A DNA stretch of 34,802 nucleotides from positions 1-34,802 of the forward strand of contig PFIP01000127.1 of the NCBI GenBank assembly GCA_002782675.1, read 5' to 3'. Numbering within the stretch: position 1 is the stretch's first letter; the number at the start of each line of letters is the position of its first letter. The notes under the pieces are model-generated. The model was given only the letters and a program-made list of their open reading frames with translations, was not told where the DNA came from and ran no database searches. Source of the DNA: Candidatus Infernicultor aquiphilus. Lineage in GTDB: Bacteria; Atribacterota; Phoenicimicrobiia; Phoenicimicrobiales; Phoenicimicrobiaceae. Made by a program: the position numbers and the translations under genes. Below are positions 28,801 through 34,802 of the stretch, piece after piece.

Positions 28801-29670
28801 ATGGATAAGTTAGAAGTAAGGAAACCTGCCGTTGCAGGTAGTTTCTATAATGCTAATTTAAAATCTTTAAAGAAACAGATTGAAAATTGTTTTTTACATA
28901 AAATAGGCCCAGGCAAAATTCCCACAGTAAATCTTCAAGGAGAGAAAAATATTATGGGTTTAATCAGTCCTCACGCTGGTTATATGTATTCAGGACCTGT
29001 TGCAGCTAATGGATTTTATAAAATTGCTTTAGATGGTAAGCCTGATACAATTATTATAATAGGTCCTAACCATCGTGGTTTTGGAGAAGATATTTCTATT
29101 ATGGTTGAAGGAAACTGGGAAACACCTTTAGGTGAATTAGAAATTGATACAAATATTGCAGAAAGCATTTTAAAAAACTCTAAAATAATTAAGGTAGATA
29201 GAAAAGCCCATCAATTTGAACATTCTATAGAAGTTCAATTACCATTTATTCAATATATTTTTGGTGAAAAGGTTAAATTTGTACCAATTTGTATGATTCA
29301 TCAGGATATTAATACAGATATAGAAATTGCTAAATCAATTTGTTCTTCAATAATTAATAAAAATGTTTTAATCATTGCTAGTTCGGACTTTACCCATTAT
29401 GAACCACAAGAATACGCTATAAACATAGATAAGCAAGCAATAAATGCTATTTTAGATTTTGATCCTAAAAAATTATATGATATGATTTACCAACAGAATT
29501 TAACTATGTGTGGCCCTGGTCCAATTACTGTAATGCTTATTGCGTGTGAAACACTAGGTGCAAAAAAAGCTGAATTGCTAAAATATGCTACTTCGGGAGA
29601 TGTTTCGGGAGATGTTTCGGGAATGTTTGACCAGGTGGTTGGTTATGCTTCTATAATCATCCGAAAATGA
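28801..29670 (+). CDS. MEMO1-family protein (AmmeMemoRadiSam system protein B type)
   Basis: A 289-residue MEMO1 (DUF52) family protein, related to nonheme-iron dioxygenase folds. It has RKPAVAGSFYNAN at the start, SPHAGYMYSGPVAANGF, IIIGPNHRGFG, HQFEHSIEVQLPFIQYIF, ASSDFTHYEP and TMCGPGPITVML, with the histidines and cysteine of the pocket kept. The C-terminus contains a repeated GDVSGDVSG coded by a 12-bp tandem repeat (about 29596-29620). The usual AMMECR1 and radical-SAM partners are not nearby. Function is unsettled in bacteria. A GGGGAGGG site precedes the ATG. Confidence 0.9.
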   Translation: MDKLEVRKPAVAGSFYNANLKSLKKQIENCFLHKIGPGKIPTVNLQGEKNIMGLISPHAGYMYSGPVAANGFYKIALDGKPDTIIIIGPNHRGFGEDISIMVEGNWETPLGELEIDTNIAESILKNSKIIKVDRKAHQFEHSIEVQLPFIQYIFGEKVKFVPICMIHQDINTDIEIAKSICSSIINKNVLIIASSDFTHYEPQEYAINIDKQAINAILDFDPKKLYDMIYQQNLTMCGPGPITVMLIACETLGAKKAELLKYATSGDVSGDVSGMFDQVVGYASIIIRK

Positions 29671-29724
29671 TGCATATCGATTATAATGTGAATTAGTCGA
29701 TAGTGAATATTAAAAGTAGTAGGG

Positions 29725-29809
29725 GGCAGAACTTGTGTCTGCCTGTAGAAGTAGGGGTCGGATTTATCCGACCCGTTTTCATTGCGGATTCTATGAATCG
29801 AACTTCTAC
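29725..29809. repeat. compound palindromic element (nested hairpins)
   Basis: First hairpin GGCAGA/TCTGCC at 29725-29730 and 29738-29743. Then GTAGAAGT (29745-29752) pairs with ACTTCTAC (29802-29809) and encloses two more hairpins: GGGTCGGAT/ATCCGACCC (29755-29763 and 29766-29774, 2-nt loop) and GATTC/GAATC (29787-29791 and 29795-29799). It is GC-rich beside its surroundings. It looks like a non-coding mobile repeat (REP or MITE-like) rather than a terminator; no T-run follows the long stem. Confidence 0.75.
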
Positions 29810-29888
29810 GGAAAAAGGATATTCCTATACAATTAAATTATATGTTTTTTAAAAAAAATAATTATTAAATATATTGAGAAATAATAGC

Positions 29889-30230
29889 ATGATAGAAAAT
29901 TATCGTTTTGGGAAAATATTAATCAACGGAAAAGAATATAATTCAGACCTTATTATCTTTAAAGATCATATTTATGATAATTGGTGGAGAAAAGAAGGGC
30001 ACAATCTTTGTATTGATGATGTAAAGGAAATAATAAATAAAAAACCAGATATTTTAATTATTGGAACTGGATTTTATGGTTTAATGAAAGTATCAGAAGA
30101 TTTAATAAAATACATAAAATCAGCAGGAATTGAACAAGTAATTATTAAAAAGACAAGAGATGCATGTGAGGAGTATAATAAACTTTATAAAAATAAAAAT
30201 ATAATTGCTGCTTTTCATTTAACCTGCTAA
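29889..30230 (+). CDS. Mth938-like domain protein (DUF498 / AAMDC family)
   Basis: A 113-residue single-domain protein. Family landmarks are YRFGKILINGKEYNSDLIIF at the start, NWWRKEGHNLCIDD, IGTGFYGLMKVSEDL, the conserved YNKLYKNKNIIAAFHLTC and the very C-terminal LTC. The family (archaeal MTH938, human AAMDC) has a known fold but no firm biochemical role. The ATG at 29889 matches the family start; a TTG at 29874 would add five unlike residues. It follows the MEMO1-family gene with the palindromic element between them. Its 3' end is overlapped by a short reading frame on the other strand. Confidence 0.88.
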   Translation: MIENYRFGKILINGKEYNSDLIIFKDHIYDNWWRKEGHNLCIDDVKEIINKKPDILIIGTGFYGLMKVSEDLIKYIKSAGIEQVIIKKTRDACEEYNKLYKNKNIIAAFHLTC

Positions 30231-30260
30231 CCTTCCACCAACCTGCACGTACTTTTTCAT
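30219..30260 (-). other. 13-codon reading frame with strong Shine-Dalgarno, probable gene-start remnant or leader peptide
   Basis: On the minus strand, AAGGAGGT (30275-30268) lies 7 nt before an ATG at 30260-30258, the strongest ribosome-binding site in this part of the window. The frame reads MKKYVQVGGRLAG and stops at 30219, inside the end of the Mth938 gene. The GC-rich hairpin 30277-30300 lies just upstream. This layout would suit the truncated 5' end of a lost gene or a leader peptide. Coding status is not proven. Confidence 0.4.
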
Positions 30261-30276
30261 TTAAATACCTCCTTAA

Positions 30277-30310
30277 CCCCGGTGTCCTCGACCACCGGGG
30301 ATCATTTTTT
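30277..30310. terminator. GC-rich hairpin with T-run after the Mth938 gene
   Basis: CCCCGGTG (30277-30284) pairs with CACCGGGG (30293-30300) around an 8-nt loop, followed by ATCATTTTTT (30301-30310). On the plus strand this is a good intrinsic terminator. Read on the minus strand it stands directly before the AAGGAGGT and ATG at 30275-30258, where it could act as a leader structure. Confidence 0.75.
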
Positions 30311-30339
30311 CTAGATAAGTTTTTTAAAAAAGAGGGTTT

Positions 30340-31206
30340 TTGAAAGATTTGTAGTATAAGGAATATAGTTTAATAATTTATACTCTATCTCAAATTAATT
30401 TTTTAAATAATAATATAATTGAGAGGCTTAATATTATTAAAACAGAGGAAGAAATACCTTTTAAAAGTAAATGTTTTGTAATTAGTTACTCTCATAGATT
30501 AAATAAAGAAGCTTTTTCTTTGTTAATGAGTGAAAATGCTCCTTTTATTGTAAGTGATATTCAGGAAAGGTCTTTTTTAATTACTATAACAAATAAATCA
30601 AGTAGTTGTAATGATATTGCACATTTTGTTGCTTTTTCAGGTGTTTGTATATCGACTTTTATAATGGCATTAAATATTGCAAGTTTAGGATACTTTACAT
30701 GGGATTGGTTTGGCTTTTCAATGCGTACATATGAAGTTTACGATCCAATTAAAAAGAGCAATATTTTTCCATTTCTTTTGAAGATGGAAGGAAGAAAAGA
30801 ATATTTTGAAGGAAGTATCAAAGAAATTTCAGAAAATGAAATTCGAAATACTCTAAAATATTATGGAGTTTTAGCAAAAGAAAAAAACAATATCTACAAT
30901 TAGAGAAGAATATATTAAAGGTATATTGCACCTAAGCCTTACGTTTTTTAATATAGATTTTTATAAAGAAGCTTTTTATAATTTTTATTGGTGCTTTGAG
31001 AATATCGTAACTAATAAGGTTCTTCAAGTTGAGAAACTAGATAAAGAAGTTAAAGATATTGAAAAAGAAATAAATAAAGTAGGTCTTAAAAATATTTTTA
31101 CTAAACAATTTATTAAATCCTCCTATTTAATACGTTCAAACCAAGTGATGCATGCTCAGAAAAAACAAGTAAACATAACATTAGATGATGTATATGCGAT
31201 AAAAAC
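30340..31206 (+). pseudogene. broken HEPN-domain gene
   Basis: A reading frame is open from 30355 to the TAG at 30901-30903 with no ATG, GTG or TTG before 30520. Upstream in the same frame, AGAGGG and a TTG at 30340 are cut off only by a TAG at 30352-30354. Near an A7 tract (30881-30887) the reading moves to the +1 frame, open from 30875 to 31294, so joining the parts gives one protein of about 290 residues. Its C-terminal part reads FYKEAFYNFYWCFENIV, then IRSNQVMHA followed by ITLDDVYAIKTC. That is the RX4-6H motif and layout of HEPN nucleases, often found in defence or toxin systems. The first half is not recognised. Its end runs into a transposase fragment. The lesions could be true decay or an assembly error. 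Confidence 0.55.
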
Positions 31207-31404
31207 ATGTTTAAGGGATTTTTCTCGTTCCTTAAAAGATCATTTTTATGGATCTACCATTATATTTCACCAAGACATATTGAAAGATGTTTAAAAGAAT
31301 GTAATTTTAGATATAATATCAAAAAAGGTATAGAAGAAAATAGATTTAATTTACTTTTAGGCAATTGTTATGGTAGAATTACTTATAAAGAACTTATCAG
31401 TTAA
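31189..31404 (+). mobile_element. C-terminal remnant of an ISXO2/IS1595-type transposase
   Basis: The frame open from 31189 to the stop at 31402-31404 contains GFFSFLKRSFLWIYHYISPR followed by HIERCLKECNFRYN, then LLLGNCYGRITYKELIS. This resembles the end of ISXO2-like DDE transposases (LKR-x-x-G-x-YHHISPKHLxRYLxEFxFRYN ... GKRLTYxELI). Only about 65 residues remain; the catalytic part is gone and no terminal inverted repeats are recognised. It overlaps the end of the broken HEPN gene in another frame, so an insertion followed by deletion probably removed that gene's 3' end. Confidence 0.6.
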
Positions 31405-31424
31405 AAAATAAGGAAGTGATTTGG

Positions 31425-31982
31425 ATGATACCATATAGAGAAGAAAAGCGTGAAAATGCTATGTGTTATTTTGCTACCGAGCATTGCAATAAAACAGGAA
31501 GATATTTATCACAAACAATATTGTTTAAATATTTAGCTTATTTAGATTTTTTAAGTTTAAAAGATATTGGTAAACCAGCTCTTGAATTTGAATATAAAGC
31601 TATGGTAAACGGACCCGTACCACATGAATTATATAATGAGAGGAGAAATTATAAATCAAGATTGGTAGAATTTATTTCAAGAGGCAATGGTAAATATATT
31701 ATAAAAGCAAAAGAGAATGCAAACCTAGACTATTTTTCAAAATACGAGATCGAAAAAATGGATGAATTGGTTAAGAAATATGCAGATCCCAATAAAGCCG
31801 AAAAAGAAAATACGGACAAAATTTGCGATGATATTCATAAAGATGTTCGAGCCTATGATGTAGCATATAAAAAGAAGAAAAATTCAATAATAGAATATAA
31901 GGACACGTTTAAAAATATTTTTAGCAAAAAAGAATGCGAATTATCACCAATAGAAGAAAATTTTTTATTGTATCTACATTAA
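31425..31982 (+). CDS. Panacea / SocA-like antitoxin-domain protein
   Basis: A 185-residue protein. Residues about 25-75 (RYLSQTILFKYLAYLDFLSL, then KPALEFEYKAMVNGPVPHELY) match the Panacea (DUF4065, SocA-like, GepA) domain pattern: a helical LxKxLYLxD segment followed by a GPVPxxLY turn. This domain is known as a versatile antitoxin that neutralises many unrelated toxins. The C-terminal half is charged and helical with no recognised family. The ATG at 31425 is chosen because AAGGAAGTGAT ends 5 nt before it. The next gene starts 5 nt after the stop, the tight spacing typical of toxin-antitoxin pairs. Confidence 0.75.
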   Translation: MIPYREEKRENAMCYFATEHCNKTGRYLSQTILFKYLAYLDFLSLKDIGKPALEFEYKAMVNGPVPHELYNERRNYKSRLVEFISRGNGKYIIKAKENANLDYFSKYEIEKMDELVKKYADPNKAEKENTDKICDDIHKDVRAYDVAYKKKKNSIIEYKDTFKNIFSKKECELSPIEENFLLYLH

Positions 31983-31987
31983 TGTAA

Positions 31988-32440
31988 ATGGAAATAGGTA
32001 CAGTATTCAAATGGATAAATTATCCTGAACAAAGAGATGGAATCACAAAAGACCGCTGGTTTGTATATTTAGGTACAAGCAGTAAATTATCTACACCATT
32101 AAACGTTTTTATCTTTACAACTACAAGTAAAACAAATCTCTATAAATCCGGGAATGAAAGAGAGAATAAAAAGAATACTATAAATTTTAAAGCCGGTGAG
32201 TTCGGATTTGATGTGGATTGTATTCTTGATGTATTTTTCTTTCAAAATAATTGGACACTTGGAGAATTTGAAAAATACAAGAAATATTTTGATATTAAAG
32301 GGAAAATATCTAATGAAAAACTTAAAATTATCTATGGGAAAATATTAAAAGAAAATAGTATACAAAAAATAATAAAAATAGATATTAAAACAAACCTTAA
32401 TAATATTAGAATTTTTGGTTTAGAAAGGCCAAAGCAGTAA
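31988..32440 (+). CDS. putative toxin partner, possible MazF/PemK-like SH3-fold protein
   Basis: A 150-residue protein of no family recognised with certainty. The N-terminus, IGTVFKWINYPEQRDGITKD then RWFVYLGTSS, has the outline of MazF/PemK proteins (a G-x-I/V opening strand, then K-x-R-x-x-x-x-L in the second strand). FIFTTTSK and a terminal GKISNEKLKIIYGKIL also resemble that fold, whose end often reads GxIxxxxLxxIxxxL. It lies 5 nt after the Panacea-domain gene and is intact, so it is the natural toxin candidate. The fold call is inference; it could instead be an unrelated partner. Confidence 0.5.
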   Translation: MEIGTVFKWINYPEQRDGITKDRWFVYLGTSSKLSTPLNVFIFTTTSKTNLYKSGNERENKKNTINFKAGEFGFDVDCILDVFFFQNNWTLGEFEKYKKYFDIKGKISNEKLKIIYGKILKENSIQKIIKIDIKTNLNNIRIFGLERPKQ

Positions 32441-32445
32441 TTTTT

Positions 32446-32718
32446 ATGGAGAAAAAAACAAATCTAAAACTTAATATGCCTTTCGAAAAAGCTCTTGAGA
32501 GATTTGCGTCTATAAATATAAACAGATATTACAGAAATTGAAGAAGTATCTAATGGCAAAAAACCGGTACTTTTTATTAAATGGATTGGTGATACATTTT
32601 TTAATTCCTAGTTAATGAAAAAAATACTGTAAATATTTTATTTTTAAATTATGAAATAATTAAACCTTCAATTTCGTCATTTAAGGGGGGGTCTTTTATC
32701 CCCTTCACATATAATTAA
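32446..32718 (+). pseudogene. small gene broken by two frameshifts
   Basis: An ATG at 32446 opens NMPFEKALERFASIN and reaches a stop at 32539. From about 32528 a second frame continues as ITEIEEVSNGKKPVLFIKWI then GDTFFNS, ending at a TAG at 32609. From 32608 the third frame runs LVNEKNTVNILFLNYEIIKP to a stop at 32716-32718. Joined, they make about 90 residues that read as one continuous small protein. MPFEKALERF-type openings are seen in small proteins of unknown role. It starts 6 nt after the putative toxin gene. Confidence 0.5.
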
Positions 32719-32836
32719 TCACAAGTGACTTTTTATACAGTGTTTCTCCATAAAAATATTTTTAAAAAAGAAGGAGTTTGTGTAATCTCCATATAAGTAT
32801 TATATTAAGAGTCTTTTAAAAATATAATAGGGGGTT

Positions 32837-33073
32837 TTGTTGTATATGTATTTGAATAATAGAATCGTAGCAAAAGATATAATAAATGATGTAAAAGAAA
32901 TCACATTTAATTATGAGGTCTTGAGAGTTTCTTTCTTTTTTTTATTATTTGATTTACTTTACATAAGATATATTATAGGACGTAGTAAAATTATAAAAAA
33001 TAGGTTAAAGTTCCTCGAACACCCTTTTATTTTTTATCTTCGAAACTGTTTCATTATCATCATATTCATCTAA
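32837..33073 (+). pseudogene. possible gene fragment before the end of miaA
   Basis: After ATAGGGGG, a frame with starts at TTG 32837 and ATG 32846 reads MYLNNRIVAKDIINDVKEIT then FNYEVLR. It then turns into low-complexity hydrophobic sequence that overlaps the 3' end of miaA on the other strand. The first 28 residues look like real coding sequence, resembling AKDIxNDIxxGMTxxELM openings of some small bacterial proteins, and may be a truncated remnant. The later part is most likely a chance open frame. Confidence 0.3.
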
Positions 33074-33958
33074 ATTTATCCATTCAATATTTTTTATTTT
33101 ATGATTAAACCAGGTCATTTGTCTTTTTGCATATCTACGAGTATCTCTTTTGATTAAGTTAATGGCTGTTTTTTGGTCATATTCACCATCAAGATATTTA
33201 TTTATTTGTTTATAACCTAATCCCTGCATGGAATTTAGATTTTCATTATATCCTCTTTCTCTTAACATTTTTACTTCTTCTATAAGTCCATCTTTAATCA
33301 TTTTATCAACACGTGAATTTATTTTTTGATACAATTTCTCTCTATTCCTTTTTAGTCCTATAATTTGATATTTAAATTTTGCATTTTTATGGTAAGCTTT
33401 TTTCTGTAAATAAGAGATGGTTTTACCAGTAGATTGATATACTTCCAGAGCTCTAATTATTCTTTTTAAATCATTTGAATTAATTTTTAAAGCAGAAATC
33501 GGATCTATTTTAACTAGTTTATTATATAAATACTCTTTACCGTAAATTTCTGATTCTTCTTCTAATATTTCTCTATAAACACTATCTTTATTAGGTCCTG
33601 AGAAGATTGGTTCGATTATTGAGGAAATATAGAGCCCCGAACCACCAATTAATATTGGTATTTTGCCTCTTTTAAAGATATCTAATATTATCTTGGTAGC
33701 TAATTTGCTATATTGGATTACGTCAAAATTCTCTGCTGGATCAGCAATATCTATCATATGATGTTTTATTATTTTTAATATGTTATTATTAGGTTTAGCA
33801 GTCCCAATATCCATATATTTATATATTTGCATGGAATCTGCAGAAATTATTTCTAGATTAGGTAATTTTTTAGCTAATTTAATGGAAATATCTGTTTTAC
33901 CTACCCCGGTTGGACCTAATAATATTAATAAATTATTATCTTCCTTATTGCCAGTCAT
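33005..33958 (-). CDS. miaA: tRNA dimethylallyltransferase
   Basis: Adds a dimethylallyl group to A37 of tRNAs that read UNN codons. The 317-residue protein has the P-loop [11 protein letters not shown] at residue 14, the SADSMQIYKYMDIGTAKP block, HHMIDIADP, LIGGSGLYISS, LIEEVKMLRERG, SMQGLGYKQI and DTRRYAKRQMTWF. Its start overlaps the miaB stop as ATGA, so the two are translationally coupled. MiaB acts on the product of MiaA, and the dimethylallyl donor comes from the MEP pathway encoded in this window. It converges on the accessory island. Confidence 0.96.
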   Translation of the reverse strand: MTGNKEDNNLLILLGPTGVGKTDISIKLAKKLPNLEIISADSMQIYKYMDIGTAKPNNNILKIIKHHMIDIADPAENFDVIQYSKLATKIILDIFKRGKIPILIGGSGLYISSIIEPIFSGPNKDSVYREILEEESEIYGKEYLYNKLVKIDPISALKINSNDLKRIIRALEVYQSTGKTISYLQKKAYHKNAKFKYQIIGLKRNREKLYQKINSRVDKMIKDGLIEEVKMLRERGYNENLNSMQGLGYKQINKYLDGEYDQKTAINLIKRDTRRYAKRQMTWFNHKIKNIEWINLDEYDDNETVSKIKNKRVFEEL

Positions 33959-34802
33959 TTAACTAATTCTCCATATAAGGTCCAGGTATCTGATTTAATA
34001 ATTTTCACCTCAACTAATTTGCCAACCAATTCTTGCTCACCAATAAAGACAACGGTTTTATTAGTTTTTGTTCTACCTGAAAGTTGATTGGGGATATTTT
34101 TTAGAGATTTTTTATCCACTAAAACTTCCAATACCTCCCCTTCTAATTTTTTATTAATTTTGGTGGAGATTTCCTTTTGTAAATTAATAAGTCTCCGTAA
34201 TCTTTCTTTTTTAACTTGTAAAGGAACCTGATTAGGCATTAGAGAAGCAATGGTATTTTCTCTGTTGGAATATATAAAAGTATAGGCATCATCAAATTTT
34301 ATTTCCTCAAAAGTATTTAAAGTCTGTTGAAAATCTTCTTCTGTTTCTCCTGGAAATCCTACCATTACATCAGTAGTAATGCTTATATTATTTATATTAC
34401 TTCTAATTTCTTTAATAATACTTTTATATTGATTAACATTATATTCCCTATTCATAATTTTGAGAATTTTATTCGAACCTGACTGAATAGGTAAATGTAT
34501 GTGTTCGCAAACTTTATCACCATTCTTTACCACTTTTATTAAATCAAAATTAAAATCTTTGGGATGAGAGGTCATAAATCTTATTCTTTCTATGCCATTG
34601 ATATTATTTAGTAGTGTTAATAATTTGGAAAATGTTACAGATTCAGGTAGATTTTTTCCATATGAATTTACATTTTGTCCTAATAAAAATATTTCTTTAT
34701 AATTTTCTTGAGCTAAATTCTCTGCTTCAGCTAATATTTCAGAAACTCCCCTGCTCTGTTCCGGTCCTCGGGTATAGGGAACGACACAATAAGAACAATA
34801 AT
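33955..34802 (-). CDS. miaB: tRNA-2-methylthio-N6-dimethylallyladenosine synthase (partial, 3' part)
   Basis: Radical-SAM methylthiotransferase that modifies the base made by MiaA. The visible 281 residues begin within the cluster motif (YCSYCVVPYTRGPEQSRG, the last two cysteines of CxxxCxxC) and run through the radical-SAM barrel (IFLLGQNVNSYG, FMTSHPKDF, HLPIQSGSNKILKIMNREYN, TDVMVGFPGETEEDF) to a C-terminal TRAM domain (about the last 65 residues). The N-terminal part lies beyond the window edge. A shorter start at an internal ATG (34575) is not credible. Confidence 0.95.
   Translation of the reverse strand, partial: YCSYCVVPYTRGPEQSRGVSEILAEAENLAQENYKEIFLLGQNVNSYGKNLPESVTFSKLLTLLNNINGIERIRFMTSHPKDFNFDLIKVVKNGDKVCEHIHLPIQSGSNKILKIMNREYNVNQYKSIIKEIRSNINNISITTDVMVGFPGETEEDFQQTLNTFEEIKFDDAYTFIYSNRENTIASLMPNQVPLQVKKERLRRLINLQKEISTKINKKLEGEVLEVLVDKKSLKNIPNQLSGRTKTNKTVVFIGEQELVGKLVEVKIIKSDTWTLYGELVK

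Noticed and set aside
32719-32736. TCAC/GTGA stem followed by TTTTT as a terminator
   Set aside because: The stem has only 4 bp, too weak to call.
1-34802. CRISPR array, rRNA or riboswitch
   Set aside because: No regularly spaced direct repeats of 23-40 nt, no rRNA-like conserved stretches and no recognisable riboswitch core were found.

Overview
The window comes from a very AT-rich bacterium. It carries bacterial EF-Ts, ribosomal protein S2, HslVU protease and MEP-pathway isoprenoid genes, but its rotary ATPase is V/A-type (subunit order H-I-K-E-C-F-A-B-D, as in Thermus) rather than F-type. With a DUF362 ferredoxin protein and a MEMO1-family protein, this suggests an anaerobe from a deep-branching or candidate lineage such as Atribacterota. 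That placement is inference from gene content and base composition only.

Layout. Positions 109-9024 (+) hold rpe, der, plsY, a DUF362/ferredoxin gene, topA, and a xerC-type recombinase followed by hslV and hslU. A good extended -10 promoter at 9065-9093 starts rpsB-tsf-pyrH-frr, which ends in a structured terminator at 11895-11967. uppS-cdsA-dxr-rseP-ispG follow (12023-16882): undecaprenyl carrier and phospholipid synthesis, two MEP-pathway steps and site-2 proteolysis. The V-ATPase operon covers 16953-25700 and ends in a clear intrinsic terminator. Its rotor subunit carries the residues that bind Na+ in Enterococcus hirae NtpK, so a sodium-driven or sodium-pumping enzyme is likely.

Positions 25791-30230 hold a calcineurin-like phosphoesterase, tRNA-Arg(CCG), plsC, a secreted or anchored NHL-propeller plus TPR protein, a MEMO1-family gene and an Mth938-domain gene. 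A compact set of nested palindromes lies at 29725-29809.

Positions 30219-33004 are an accessory island between the Mth938 gene and the convergent miaB-miaA pair. It contains a GC-rich hairpin with a 13-codon leader-like reading frame on the minus strand, a broken HEPN-type gene (one in-frame TAG and one frameshift), a scrap of an ISXO2/IS1595-type transposase, an intact two-gene pair (Panacea/SocA-like antitoxin plus a possible MazF/PemK-like SH3-fold protein), a small gene broken by two frameshifts, and another possible fragment. The intact pair is the best candidate for an undescribed functional system: a toxin-antitoxin module inside a decaying defence-type island. The window ends with miaA and the 3' part of miaB on the minus strand.
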